From the NCBI GenBank assembly GCA_963402885.1, contig OY727096.1, positions 12,505,820-12,569,819 on the forward strand: DNA of 64,000 nucleotides, given 5' to 3'. Under the pieces are notes generated by a model. The model was given only the letters and a program-made list of their open reading frames with translations. It was not told the DNA's origin and made no database searches. Of this stretch, positions 36,504-48,176 are shown in pieces (the first letter of the stretch is position 1; each line of letters opens with the position of its first letter). The stretch is from Antedon bifida. Its lineage: Eukaryota > Echinodermata > Crinoidea > Comatulida > Antedonidae. A program made the position numbers and the translations under genes.

Positions 36504-38704
36504 AAAGTGTACAGAATAGCTTCAAATCGCATTTGGAGACGTTTTAGACCATTTTGTGATTTTCGAAAAAACTTGTTAACATAAAAACATCAAAGTGTTC
36601 AGAATAGCTTGAAATCGCATTTGGAGACGTTTTAGACCATTTTGTGATTTTCGAAAAAACTTTTCACACAAAAACATCAAAGAGCACAAAATAGCTTAAT
36701 ATCGTATTTAAAAACGTTTTAGACCATTTTGAGCATTTCGACAAAAAATTTTCACACAAAACATCAAAGTGTACAGAATAGCTTCAAATCGCATTTTGAG
36801 ACGTTTTAGACCATTTTGTGATTTTCGAAAAAACTTGTTAACATAAAAACACCAAAGTGCTTAGAATAGCTTCAAATCGCATTTGGAGACGTTTTAGACC
36901 ATTTTGTGATTTTCGAAAAAACTTGTTAACATAAAAACATCAAAGTGTTCAGAATAGCTTCAAATCGCATTTGGAGACGTTTTAGACCATTTTGTTATTT
37001 TCGAAAAAACTTTGTTACACAAAAACACCAAAGTGCTTAGAATAGCTTCAAATCGCATTTGGAGACGTTTTAGACCATTTTGTGATTTTCGAAAAAAGTT
37101 GTTAACATAAAAACATCAAAGTGTACAGAATAGCTTCATATCGCATTTGGAGACGTTTTAGACCATTTTGTGATTTTCGAAAAAACTTTTTAACACAAAA
37201 ACACCAAAGTGCTTAGAATAGCTCCAAATCGCATTTGGAGACGTTTTAGACCATTTGGTGATTTTCGAAAAAAATTGTTAACATAAAAACATCAAAGTGT
37301 ACAGAATAGCTTCAAATCGCATTTGGAGACGTTTTAGACCATTTTGTGATTTTCGAAAAAACTTGTTAACACAAAAACACCAAAGTGTACAGAATAGTTT
37401 CAAATCGCATTTGGAGACGTTTTAGACCATTTTGTGATTTTCGAAAAAACTTTTCACACAAAAACATCAAAGTGTACAGAATAGCTTCAAATCGCATTTG
37501 GAGACGTTATAGACCATTTTGTGATTTTCGAAAAAAGTTGTTAACATAAAAACATCAAAGTGTACAGAATAGCTTCAAATCGCATTTGGAGACGTTTTAG
37601 ACCATTTTGTGATTTTCGAAAAAACTTTTCACACAAAAACATCAAAGAGCACAAAATAGCTTAATATCGTATTTAAAAACGTTTTAGACCATTTTGAGCA
37701 TTTCGACAACAATTTTTTACACAAAACATCAAAGTGTACAGAATAGCTTCAAATCGCATTTGGAGACGTTTTAGACCATTTTGTGATTTTCGAAAAAACT
37801 TGTTAACATAAAAACACCAAAGTGTTTAGAATAGCTTCAAATCGCATTTGGAGACGTTTTAGACCATTTTGTGATTTTCGAAAAAACTTGTTCACATAAA
37901 AACATCAAAGTGTACAGAATAGCTTCAAATCGCATTTGGAGACGTTTTAGACCATTTTGTGATTTTCGAAAACACTTTTCACACATCAAACTTTTCACAC
38001 ATCAAAGAGCACAAAATAGCTTAATATCGTATTTAAAAACGTTTTAGACCATTTTGAGCATTTCGACAAAAATTTTTCACACAAAACATCAAAGTGTACA
38101 GAATAGCTTCAAATCGCATTTGGAGACGTTTTAGACCATTTTGTGATTTTCGAAAAAACTTTTTAACACAAAAACACCAAAGTGCTTAGAATAGCTCCAA
38201 ATCGCATTTGTAGACGTTTTAGACCATTTGGTGATTTTCGAAAAAAATTGTTAACATAAAAACATCAAAGTGTACAGAATAGCTTCAAATCGCATTTGGA
38301 GACGTTTTAGACCATTTTGTGATTTTCGAAAAAACTTGTTAACATAAAAACATCAAAGTGTTCAGAATAGCTTGAAATCGCATTTGGAGACGTTTTAGAC
38401 CATTTTGTGATTTTCGAAAAAACTTTTCACACAAAAACATCAAAGAGCACAAAATAGCTTAATATCGTATTTAAAAACGTTTTAGACCATTTTGAGCATT
38501 TCGACAAAAATTTTTCACACAAAACATCAAAGTGTACAGAATAGCTTCAAATCGCATTTTGAGACGTTTTAGACCATTTTGTGATTTTCGAAAAAACTTG
38601 TTAACATAAAAACACCAAAGTGCTTAGAATAGCTTCAAATCGCATTTGGAGACGTTTTAGACCATTTTGTGATTTTCGAAAAAACTTGTTAACATAAAAA
38701 CATC

Positions 38705-41600
38705 AAAGTGTTCAGAATAGCTTCAAATCGCATTTGGAGACGTTTTAGACCATTTTGTTATTTTCGAAAAAACTTAGTTACACAAAAACACCAAAGTGCT
38801 TAGAATAGCTTCAAATCGCATTTGGAGACGTTTTAGACCATTTTGTGATTTTCGAAAAAAGTTGTTAACATAAAAACATCAAAGTGTACAGAATAGCTTC
38901 ATATCGCATTTGGAGACGTTTTAGACCATTTTGTGATTTTCGAAAAAACTTGTTAACACAAAAACACCAAAGTGTACAGAATAGTTTCAAATCGCATTTG
39001 GAGACGTTTTAGACCATTTTGTGATTTTCGAAAAAACTTTTCACACAAAAACATCAAAGTGTACAGAATAGCTTCAAATCGCATTTGGAGACGTTTTAGA
39101 CCATTTTGTGATTTTCGAAAAAACTTGTTAACATAAAAACATCAAAGTGTACAGAATAGCTTCAAATCGCATTTGGAGACGTTTTAGACCATTTTGTGAT
39201 TTTCGAAAAAACTTTTCACACAAAAACATCAAAGTGTTCAGAATAGCTTAATATCGTATTTCAAAACGTTTTAGACCATTTTGAGCATTTCGACAACAAT
39301 TTTTTACACAAAACATCAAAGTGTACAGAATAGCTTCAAATCGCATTTGGAGACGTTTTAGACCATTTTGTGATTTTCGAAAAAACTTGTTAACATAAAA
39401 ACACCAAAGTGTTTAGAATAGCTTCAAATCGCATTTGGAGACGTTTTAGACCATTTTGTGATTTTCGAAAAAACTTGTTCACATAAAAACATCAAAGTGT
39501 ACAGAATAGCTTCAAATCGCATTTGGAGACGTTTTAGACCATTTTGTGATTTTCGAAAACACTTTTCACACATCAAAGAGCACAAAATAGCTTAATATCG
39601 TATTTAAAAACGTTTTAGACCATTTTGAGCATTTCGACAAAAATTTTTCACACAAAACATCAAAGTGTACAGAATAGCTTCAAATCGCATTTGGAGACGT
39701 TTTAGACCATTTTGTGATTTTCGAAAAAACTTTTTAACACAAAAACACCAAAGTGCTTAGAATAGCTCCAAATCGCATTTGTAGACGTTTTAGACCATTT
39801 GGTGATTTTCGAAAAAAATTGTTAACATAAAAACATCAAAGTGTACAGAATAGCTTCAAATCGCATTTGGAGACGTTTTAGACCATTTTGTGATTTTCGA
39901 AAAAAGTTGTTAACATAAAAACATCAAAGTGTACAGAATAGCTTCATATCGCATTTGGAGAAGTTTTAGACCATTTTGTGATTTTCGAAAAAACTTTTTA
40001 ACACAAAAACACCAAAGTGCTTAGAATAGCTCCAAATCGCATTTGGAGACGTTTTAGACCATTTGGTGATTTTCGAAAAAAATTGTTAACATAAAAACAT
40101 CAAAGTGTACAGAATAGCTTCAAATCGCATTTGGAGACGTTTTAGACCATTTTGTGATTTTCTAAAAAACTTGTTAACATAAAAACATCAAAGTGTTCAG
40201 AATAGCTTGAAATCGCATTTGGAGACGTTTTAGACCATTTTGTGATTTTCGAAAAAACTTTTCACACAAAAACATCAAAGAGCACAAAATAGCTTAATAT
40301 CGTATTTAAAAACGTTTTAGACCATTTTGAGCATTTCGACAAAAATTTTTCACACAAAACATCAAAGTGTACAGAATAGCTTCAAATCGCATTTTGAGAC
40401 GTTTTAGACCATTTTGTGATTTTCGAAAAAACTTGTTAACATAAAAACACCAAAGTGCTTAGAATAGCTTCAAATCGCATTTGGAGACGTTTTAGACCAT
40501 TTTGTGATTTTCGAAAAAACTTGTTAACATAAAAGCATCAAAGTGTTCAGAATAGCTTCAAATCGCATTTGGAGACGTTTTAGACCATTTTGTGATTTTC
40601 GAAAAAACTTGTTAACACAAAAACACCAAAGTGTACAGAAAAGTTTCAAATCGCATTTGGAGACGTTTTAGACCATTTTGTGATTTTCGAAAAAACTTTT
40701 CACACAAAAACATCAAAGTGTACAGAATAGCTTCAAATCGCATTTGGAGACGTTATAGACCATTTTGTGATTTTCGAAAAAAGTTGTTAACATAAAAACA
40801 TCAAAGTGTACAGAATAGCTTCAAATCGCATTTGGAGACGTTTTAGACCATTTTGTGATTTTCGAAAAAACTTTTCACACAAAAACATCAAAGAGCACAA
40901 AATAGCTTAATATCGTATTTAAAAACGTTTTAGACCATTTTGAGCATTTCGACAACAATTTTTTACACAAAACATCAAAGTGTACAGAATAGCTTCAAAT
41001 CGCATTTGGAGACGTTTTAGACCATTTTGTGATTTTCGAAAAAACTTGTTAACATAAAAACACCAAAGTGTTTAGAATAGCTTCAAATCGCATTTGGAGA
41101 CGTTTTAGACCATTTTGTGATTTTCGAAAAAACTTGTTCACATAAAAACATCAAAGTGTACAGAATAGCTTCAAATCGCATTTGGAGACGTTTTAGACCA
41201 TTTTGTGATTTTCGAAAACACTTTTCACACATCAAACTTTTCACACATCAAAGAGCACAAAATAGCTTAATATCGTATTTAAAAACGTTTTAGACCATTT
41301 TGAGCATTTCGACAAAAATTTTTCACACAAAACATCAAAGTGTACAGAATAGCTTCAAATCGCATTTGGAGACGTTTTAGACCATTTTGTGATTTTCGAA
41401 AAAACTTTTTAACACAAAAACACCAAAGTGCTTAGAATAGCTCCAAATCGCATTTGTAGACGTTTTAGACCATTTGGTGATTTTCGAAAAAAATTGTTAA
41501 CATAAAAACATCAAAGTGTACAGAATAGCTTCAAATCGCATTTGGAGACGTTTTAGACCATTTTGTGATTTTCGAAAAAACTTGTTAACATAAAAACATC
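38705..41600 (+). repeat. 33-monomer HOR copy (2,896 bp)
   Basis: It spans from one GTGTTCA/TTGTTATTTT/CTTAGTTACAC monomer to the next at 41,601 and has the same variant order as 55,380-58,275, which lies exactly 16,675 bp downstream. It differs by a short patch at 39,234-39,246, where a B monomer start is replaced by an A-type GTGTTCAGAATAG. Confidence 0.88.
39234..39246 (+). other. Conversion-like patch at a B monomer start
   Basis: All equivalent B monomers (14,052 and the copy near 55,909) begin AAAGAGCACAAAATAG, but here the start is AAAGTGTTCAGAATAG, an A-type start, followed by the normal B sequence TTAATATCGTATTTC. Four or five linked differences in about 13 bases fit a short gene-conversion tract or template switch better than independent mutations. 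Confidence 0.75.
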
Positions 41601-42852
41601 AAAGTGTTCAGAATAGCTTCAAATCGCATTTGGAGACGTTTTAGACCATTTTGTTATTTTCGAAAAAACTTAGTTACACAAAAACACCAAAGTGCTTAGA
41701 ATAGCTTCAAATCGCATTTGGAGACGTTTTAGACCATTTTGTGATTTTCGAAAAAAGTTGTTAACATAAAAACATCAAAGTGTACAGAATAGCTTCATAT
41801 CGCATTTGGAGACGTTTTAGACCATTTTGTGATTTTCGAAAAAACTTGTTAACACAAAAACACCAAAGTGTACAGAATAGTTTCAAATCGCATTTGGAGA
41901 CGTTTTAGACCATTTTGTGATTTTCGAAAAAACTTTTCACACAAAAACATCAAAGTGTACAGAATAGCTTCAAATCGCATTTGGAGACGTTTTAGACCAT
42001 TTTGTGATTTTCGAAAAAACTTGTTAACATAAAAACATCAAAGTGTACAGAATAGCTTCAAATCGCATTTGGAGACGTTTTAGACCATTTTGTGATTTTC
42101 GAAAAAACTTTTCACACAAAAACATCAAAGAGCACAAAATAGCTTAATATCGTATTTAAAAACGTTTTAGACCATTTTGAGCGTTTCGACAACAATTTTT
42201 TACACAAAACATCAAAGTGTACAGAATAGCTTCAAATCGCATTTGGAGACGTTTTAGACCATTTTGTGATTTTCGAAAAAACTTGTTAACATAAAAACAC
42301 CAAAGTGTTTAGAATAGCTTCAAATCGCATTTGGAGACGTTTTAGACCATTTTGTGATTTTCGAAAAAACTTGTTCACATAAAAACATCAAAGTGTACAG
42401 AATAGCTTCAAATCGCATTTGGAGACGTTTTAGACCATTTTGTGATTTTCGAAAACACTTTTCACACATCAAAGAGCACAAAATAGCTTAATATCGTATT
42501 TAAAAACGTTTTAGACCATTTTGAGCATTTCGACAAAAATTTTTCACACAAAACATCAAAGTGTACAGAATAGCTTCAAATCGCATTTGGAGACGTTTTA
42601 GACCATTTTCTGATTTTCGAAAAAACTTTTTAACACAAAAACACCAAAGTGCTTAGAATAGCTCCAAATCGCATTTGTAGACGTTTTAGACCATTTGGTG
42701 ATTTTCGAAAAAAATTGTTAACATAAAAACATCAAAGTGTACAGAATAGCTTCAAATCGCATTTGGAGAAGTTTTAGACCATTTTGTGATTTTCGAAAAA
42801 ACTTTTTAACACAAAAACACCAAAGTGCTTAGAATAGCTCCAAATCGCATTT

Positions 42853-42890
42853 GGAGACGTTATAGACCATTTTGTGATTTTCGAAAAAAG
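42853..42890 (+). other. Conversion-like patch in a CTCCAAAT monomer
   Basis: The monomer starting at about 42,823 has the expected CTCCAAAT start but then ACGTTATAGACC, CATTTTGTG and a GTTGTTAAC tail, whereas the equivalent monomers (59,585, 61,873, 40,012) have ACGTTTTAGACC, CATTTGGTG and ATTGTTAAC. The replaced features match the GTTATAG monomer found elsewhere in the unit. Flanking order is otherwise as expected. Confidence 0.75.
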
Positions 42891-43099
42891 TTGTTAACAT
42901 AAAAACATCAAAGTGTACAGAATAGCTTCAAATCGCATTTGGAGACGTTTTAGACCATTTTGTGATTTTCTAAAAAACTTGTTAACATAAAAACATCAAA
43001 GTGTTCAGAATAGCTTGAAATCGCATTTGGAGACGTTTTAGACCATTTTGTGATTTTCGAAAAAACTTTTCACACAAAAACATCAAAGAGCACAAAATA

Positions 43100-43171
43100 G
43101 CTTAATATCGTATTTAAAAACGTTTTAGACCATTTTGTGATTTTCGAAAAAACTTTTCACACAAAAACATC
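43100..43171 (+). other. Recombination joint between type I and type III blocks
   Basis: A monomer begins as B (TTAATATCGTATTTAAAAACG) and after the shared box GTTTTAGACCATTTT continues as A (GTGATTTTCGAAAAAACTTTTCACAC). Upstream the order is type I (CTAAAAAAC monomer, CTTGAAAT monomer, B). Downstream it is the copy of 24,204 onward. The crossover therefore lies within the shared box or just after it, near 43,115-43,140. Confidence 0.8.
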
Positions 43172-44145
43172 AAAGTGTACAGAATAGCTTCAAATCGCAT
43201 TTGGAGACGTTTTAGACCATTTTGTGATTTTCGAAAAAACTTTTCACACAAAAACATCAAAGAGCACAAAATAGCTTAGAATAGCTTCAAATCGCATTTG
43301 GAGACGTTTTAGACCATTTTGTTATTTGCGAAAAAACTTAGTTACACAAAAACACCAAAGTGCTTAGAATAGCTTCAAATCGCATTTGGAGACGTTTTAG
43401 ACCATTTTGTGATTTTCGAAAAAAGTTGTTAACATAAAAACATCAAAGTGTACAGAATAGCTTCATATCGCATTTGGAGACGTTTTAGACCATTTTGTGA
43501 TTTTCGAAAAAACTTGTTAACACAAAAACACCAAAGTGTACAGAATAGCTTCAAATCGCATTTGGAGACGTTTTAGACCATTTTGTGATTTTCGAAAAAA
43601 CTTTTCACACAAAAACATCAAAGTGTACAGAATAGCTTCAAATCGCATTTGGAGACGTTTTAGACCATTTTGTGATTTTCGAAAAAAATTGTTAACATAA
43701 AAACATCAAAGTGAACAGAATAGCTTCAAATCGCATTTGGAGACGTTTTAGACCATTTTGTGATTTTCGAAAAAACTTTTCACACAAAAACATCAAAGAG
43801 CACAAAATAGCTTAATATCGTATTTAAAAACGTTTTAGACCATTTTGAGCATTTCGACAAAAAATTTTCACACAAAACATAAAAGTGTACAGAATAGCTT
43901 CAATTCGCATTTGGAGACGTTTTAGACCATTTTGAGATTTTCGAAAAAACTTTTTAACACAAAAACACCAAAGTGCTTAGAATAGCTTCAAATCGCATTT
44001 GGAGACGTTTTAGACCATTTTGAGATTTTCGAAAAAACTTTTTAACACAAAAACACAAAAGTGCTTAGAATAGCTTCAAATCGCATTTGGAGACGTTTTA
44101 GACCATTTTGTGATTTTCGAAAAAACTTGTTGACATAAAAACACC

Positions 44146-45192
44146 AAAGTGCTTAGAATAGCTTCAAATCGCATTTGGAGACGTTTTAGACCATTTTGTG
44201 ATTTTCGAAATAACTTGTTAACATAAAAACATCAAAGTGTACAGAATAGCTTCAAATCGCATTTAGAGACGTTTTAGACCAATTTGTGATTTTGGAAAAA
44301 ACTTGTTAACATAAAAACACCAAAGTGCTTAGAATAGCTTCAAATCGCATTTTGAGACATTTTAGACAATTTGTGATTTTCGAAAGAACTTGGTTACACA
44401 AAAACATAAAAGTGCTTAAAATCGCATTAGAAACCGTTTTAGACCATTTTGAGCATTTCGATAAAACTTTTAACACAAAAACATCAAAGAGCACAAAATA
44501 GCTTAATATCGTATTTAAAAACGTTTTAGACAATTTTGAGCATTTCGACAAAAATTTTTCACACAAAACATCAAAGTGTACAGAATAGCTTCAAATCGCA
44601 TTTGGAGACGTTTTAGACCATTTTGTGATTTTCAAAAAAACTTGTTAACAAAAAAAACACCAAAGTGCTAAGAATAGATTCAAATCGCATTTGGAGACGT
44701 TTTAGACCATTTTGAGCATTTCGATAAAACTTTTCACGCAAAAACATCAAAGTGTTCAGAATAGCTTCAAATCGCATTTGGAGACGTTTTAGACCATTTT
44801 GTGATTTTTGAAAAAACTTGTTAACATAAAAACACCAAAGTGTACAGAATAGCTTCAAATTGCATTTGGAGACAATTTAGACCATTTTGTGATTTTCGAA
44901 AAAACTTGCTAACATAAAAACACCAAAGTGCTTAGAATAGCTTCAAATTGCATATTGAGACATTTTAGAATATTTTGTGATTTTTGAAAAAATTTGGTTA
45001 CACAAAAACACCAAAGTGCTTAGAATAGCTTCAAATCGCATTTCTAGACGTTTTAGACCATTTTGAGCATTTCGACAAAAATTTTTAACACAAAACATCA
45101 AAGTGTACAGAATAGCTTCAAATCGCATATGAAGACATTTTAGACGATTTTGTGATTTTCGAAAAAAGTTGTTAATTTAACATAAAAACATC
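44146..45192 (+). repeat. Diverged module, long form, copy 3
   Basis: It lies 18,968 bp from copy 2. I saw two substitutions: CACGCAAAAAC instead of CACACAAAAAC near 44,738, and AATAGCTTC instead of AATAGATTC near 44,588. It is the only long copy outside the tandem pair, and its flanks show it was moved as part of a larger segment. Confidence 0.87.
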
Positions 45193-47472
45193 AAAGTGTA
45201 CAGAATAGCTTCAAATCGCATTTGGAGACGTTTTAGACCATTTTCTGATTTTCGAAAAAAATTGTTAACATAAAAACATCAAAGTGCTTAGAATAGCTTC
45301 AAATCGCATTTGGAGACGTTTTAGACCATTTTGTGATTTTCGAAAAAACTTGTTAACATAAAATCATCAAAGTGTACAGAATAGCTTCAAATCGCATTTG
45401 GAGACGTTTTAGACCATTTTGTGATTTTCAAAAAAACTTGTTAACATAAAAACATCAAAGTGTACAGAATAGCTTCAAATCGCATTTGGAGACGTTTTAG
45501 ACCATTTTGTGATTTTCGAAAAAACTTTTCACACAAAAACATCAAAGAGCACAAAATAGCTTAATATCGTATTTAAAAACGTTTTAGACCATTTTGAGCA
45601 TTTCGACAAAATTTTTTCACACAAAACATCAAAGTGTACAGAATAGCTTCAAATCGCATTTGGAGACGTTTTAGACCATTTTGTGATTTTCGAAAAATCT
45701 TGTTAACATAAAAACATCAAAGTGTTCAGAATAGCTTGAAATCGCATTTGGAGACGTTTTAGACCATTTTGTGATTTTCGAAAAAACTTTTCACACAAAA
45801 ACATCAAAGAGCACAAAATAGATTAATATCGTATTTAAAACCGTTTTAGACCATTTTGAGCATTTCGACAAAAATTTTTCACACAAAACATCAAAGTGTT
45901 CAGAATAGCTTCAAATCGCATTTGGAGACGTTTTAGACCATTTTGTGATTTTCGAAAAAACTTGTTAACATAAAAACACCAAAGTGCTTAGAATAGCTTC
46001 AAATCGCATTTGGAGACGTTTTAGACCATTTTGTGATTTTCGAAAAAACTTGTTAACATAAAAACACCAAAGTGCTTAGAATAGCTTCAAATCGCATTTG
46101 GAGACGTTTTAGACCATTTTGTGATTTTCGAAAAAACTTGTTAACATAAAAACATCAAAGTGTTCAGAATAGCTTCAAATCGCATTTGGAGACGTTTTAG
46201 ACCATTTTGTTATTTTCGAAAAAACTTAGTTACACAAAAACACCAAAGTGCTTAGAATAGCTTCAAATCGCATTTGGAGACGTTTTAGACCATTTTGTGA
46301 TTTTCGAAAAAAGTTGTTAACATAAAAACATCAAAGTGTACAGAATAGCTTCATATCGCATTAGGAGACGTTTTAGACCATTTTGTGATTTTCGAAAAAA
46401 CTTGTTAACACAAAAACACCAAAGTGTACAGAATAGTTTCAAATCGCATTTGGAGACGTTTTAGACCATTTTGTGATTTTCGAAAAAACTTTTCACACAA
46501 AAACATCAAAGTGTACAGAATAGCTTCAAATCGCATTTGGAGACGTTTTAGACGATTTTGTGATTTTCGAAAAAACTTGTTAACATAAAAACATCAAAGT
46601 GTACAGAATAGCTTCAAATCGCATTTGGAGACGTTTTAGACCATTTTGTGATTTTCGAAAAAACTTTTTAACACAAAAACATCAAAGAGCACAAAATAGC
46701 TTAATATCGTATTTAAAAACGTTTTAGACCATTTTGAGCATTTCGACAAAAATTGTTTACACAAAACATCAAAGTGTACAGAATAGCTTCAAATCGCATT
46801 TTGAGACGTTTTAGACCATTTTGTGATTTTCGAAAAAACTTGTTAACATAAAAACACCAAAGTGCTTAGAATAGCTTCAAATCGCATTTGGAGACGTTTT
46901 AGACCATTTTGTGATTTTCGAAAAAACTTGTTAACATAAAAACATCAAAGTGTTCAGAATAGCTTCAAATCGCATTTGGAGACGTTTTAGACCATTTTGT
47001 GATTTTCGAGAAAACTTGTTAACATAAAAACATCAAAGTGTTCAGAATAGCTTCAAATCGCATTTGGAGACGTTTTAGACCATTTTGTTATTTTCGAAAA
47101 AACTTAGTTACACAAAAACACCAAAGTGCTTAGAATAGCTTCAAATCGCATTTGGAGACGTTTTAGACCATTTTGTGATTTTCGAAAAAACTTTTCACAC
47201 AAAAACATCAAAGAGCACAAAATAGCTTAATATCGTATTTAAAAACGTTTTAGACCATTTTGAGCATTTCGACAAAAATTTTTCACACAAAACATCAAAG
47301 TGTACAGAATAGCTTCAAATCGCATTTTGAGACGTTTTAGACCATTTTGTGATTTTCGAAAAAACTTGTTAACATAAAAACACCAAAGTGCTTAGAATAG
47401 CTTCAAATCGCATTTGGAGACGTTTTAGACCATTTTGTGATTTTCGAAAAAACTTGTTAACATAAAAACATC

Positions 47473-48176
47473 AAAGTGTTCAGAATAGCTTCAAATCGCA
47501 TTTGGAGACGTTTTAGACCATTTTGTTATTTTCGAAAAAACTTTGTTACACAAAAACACCAAAGTGCTTAGAATAGCTTCAAATCGCATTTGGAGACGTT
47601 TTAGACCATTTTGTGATTTTCGAAAAAAGTTGTTAACATAAAAACATCAAAGTGTACAGAATAGCTTCATATCGCATTTGGAGACGTTTTAGACCATTTT
47701 GTGATTTTCGAAAAAACTTTTTAACACAAAAACACCAAAGTGCTTAGAATAGCTTCAAATCGCATTTGGAGACGTTTTAGACCATTTTGTGATTTTCGAA
47801 AAAACTTGTTAACATAAAAACATCAAAGTGTTCAGAATAGCTTCAAATCGCATTTGGAGACGTTTTAGACCATTTTGTTATTTTCGAAAAAACTTTGTTA
47901 CACAAAAACACCAAAGTGCTTAGAATAGCTTCAAATCGCATTTGGAGACGTTTTAGACCATTTTGTGATTTTCGAAAAAAGTTGTTAACATAAAAACATC
48001 AAAGTGTACAGAATAGCTTCATATCGCATTTGGAGACGTTTTAGACCATTTTGTGATTTTCGAAAAAACTTTTTAACACAAAAACACCAAAGTGCTTAGA
48101 ATAGCTCCAAATCGCATTTGGAGACGTTTTAGACCATTTGGTGATTTTCGAAAAAAATTGTTAACATAAAAACATC
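47473..48176 (+). repeat. Local tandem duplication of 4 monomers (352 bp x 2)
   Basis: The TTGTTATTTT/CTTTGTTACAC monomer occurs at 47,473 and again at 47,825, exactly 4 x 88 bp later, with the GTTGTTAAC and CTTCATAT monomers between. The parent region at 28,773-29,124 has the set once. The fourth monomer of the first copy (47,737) has CTTCAAAT and CTTGTTAAC instead of CTCCAAAT and ATTGTTAAC, so it is the fusion product of the exchange. Confidence 0.87.

Larger units (their letters stand above)
36504..42769 (+). repeat. Type I segment duplicated at offset 16,675 bp (copy 1)
   Basis: The special tails at 37,966, 39,553, 41,212 and 42,449 each recur exactly 16,675 bp later (54,641, 56,228, 57,887, 59,124), so more than 6.2 kb is collinear without net length change. 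It ends at about 42,769, where this copy has lost one 88-bp monomer relative to the downstream copy (GAGAAG appears one monomer early). Confidence 0.9.
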
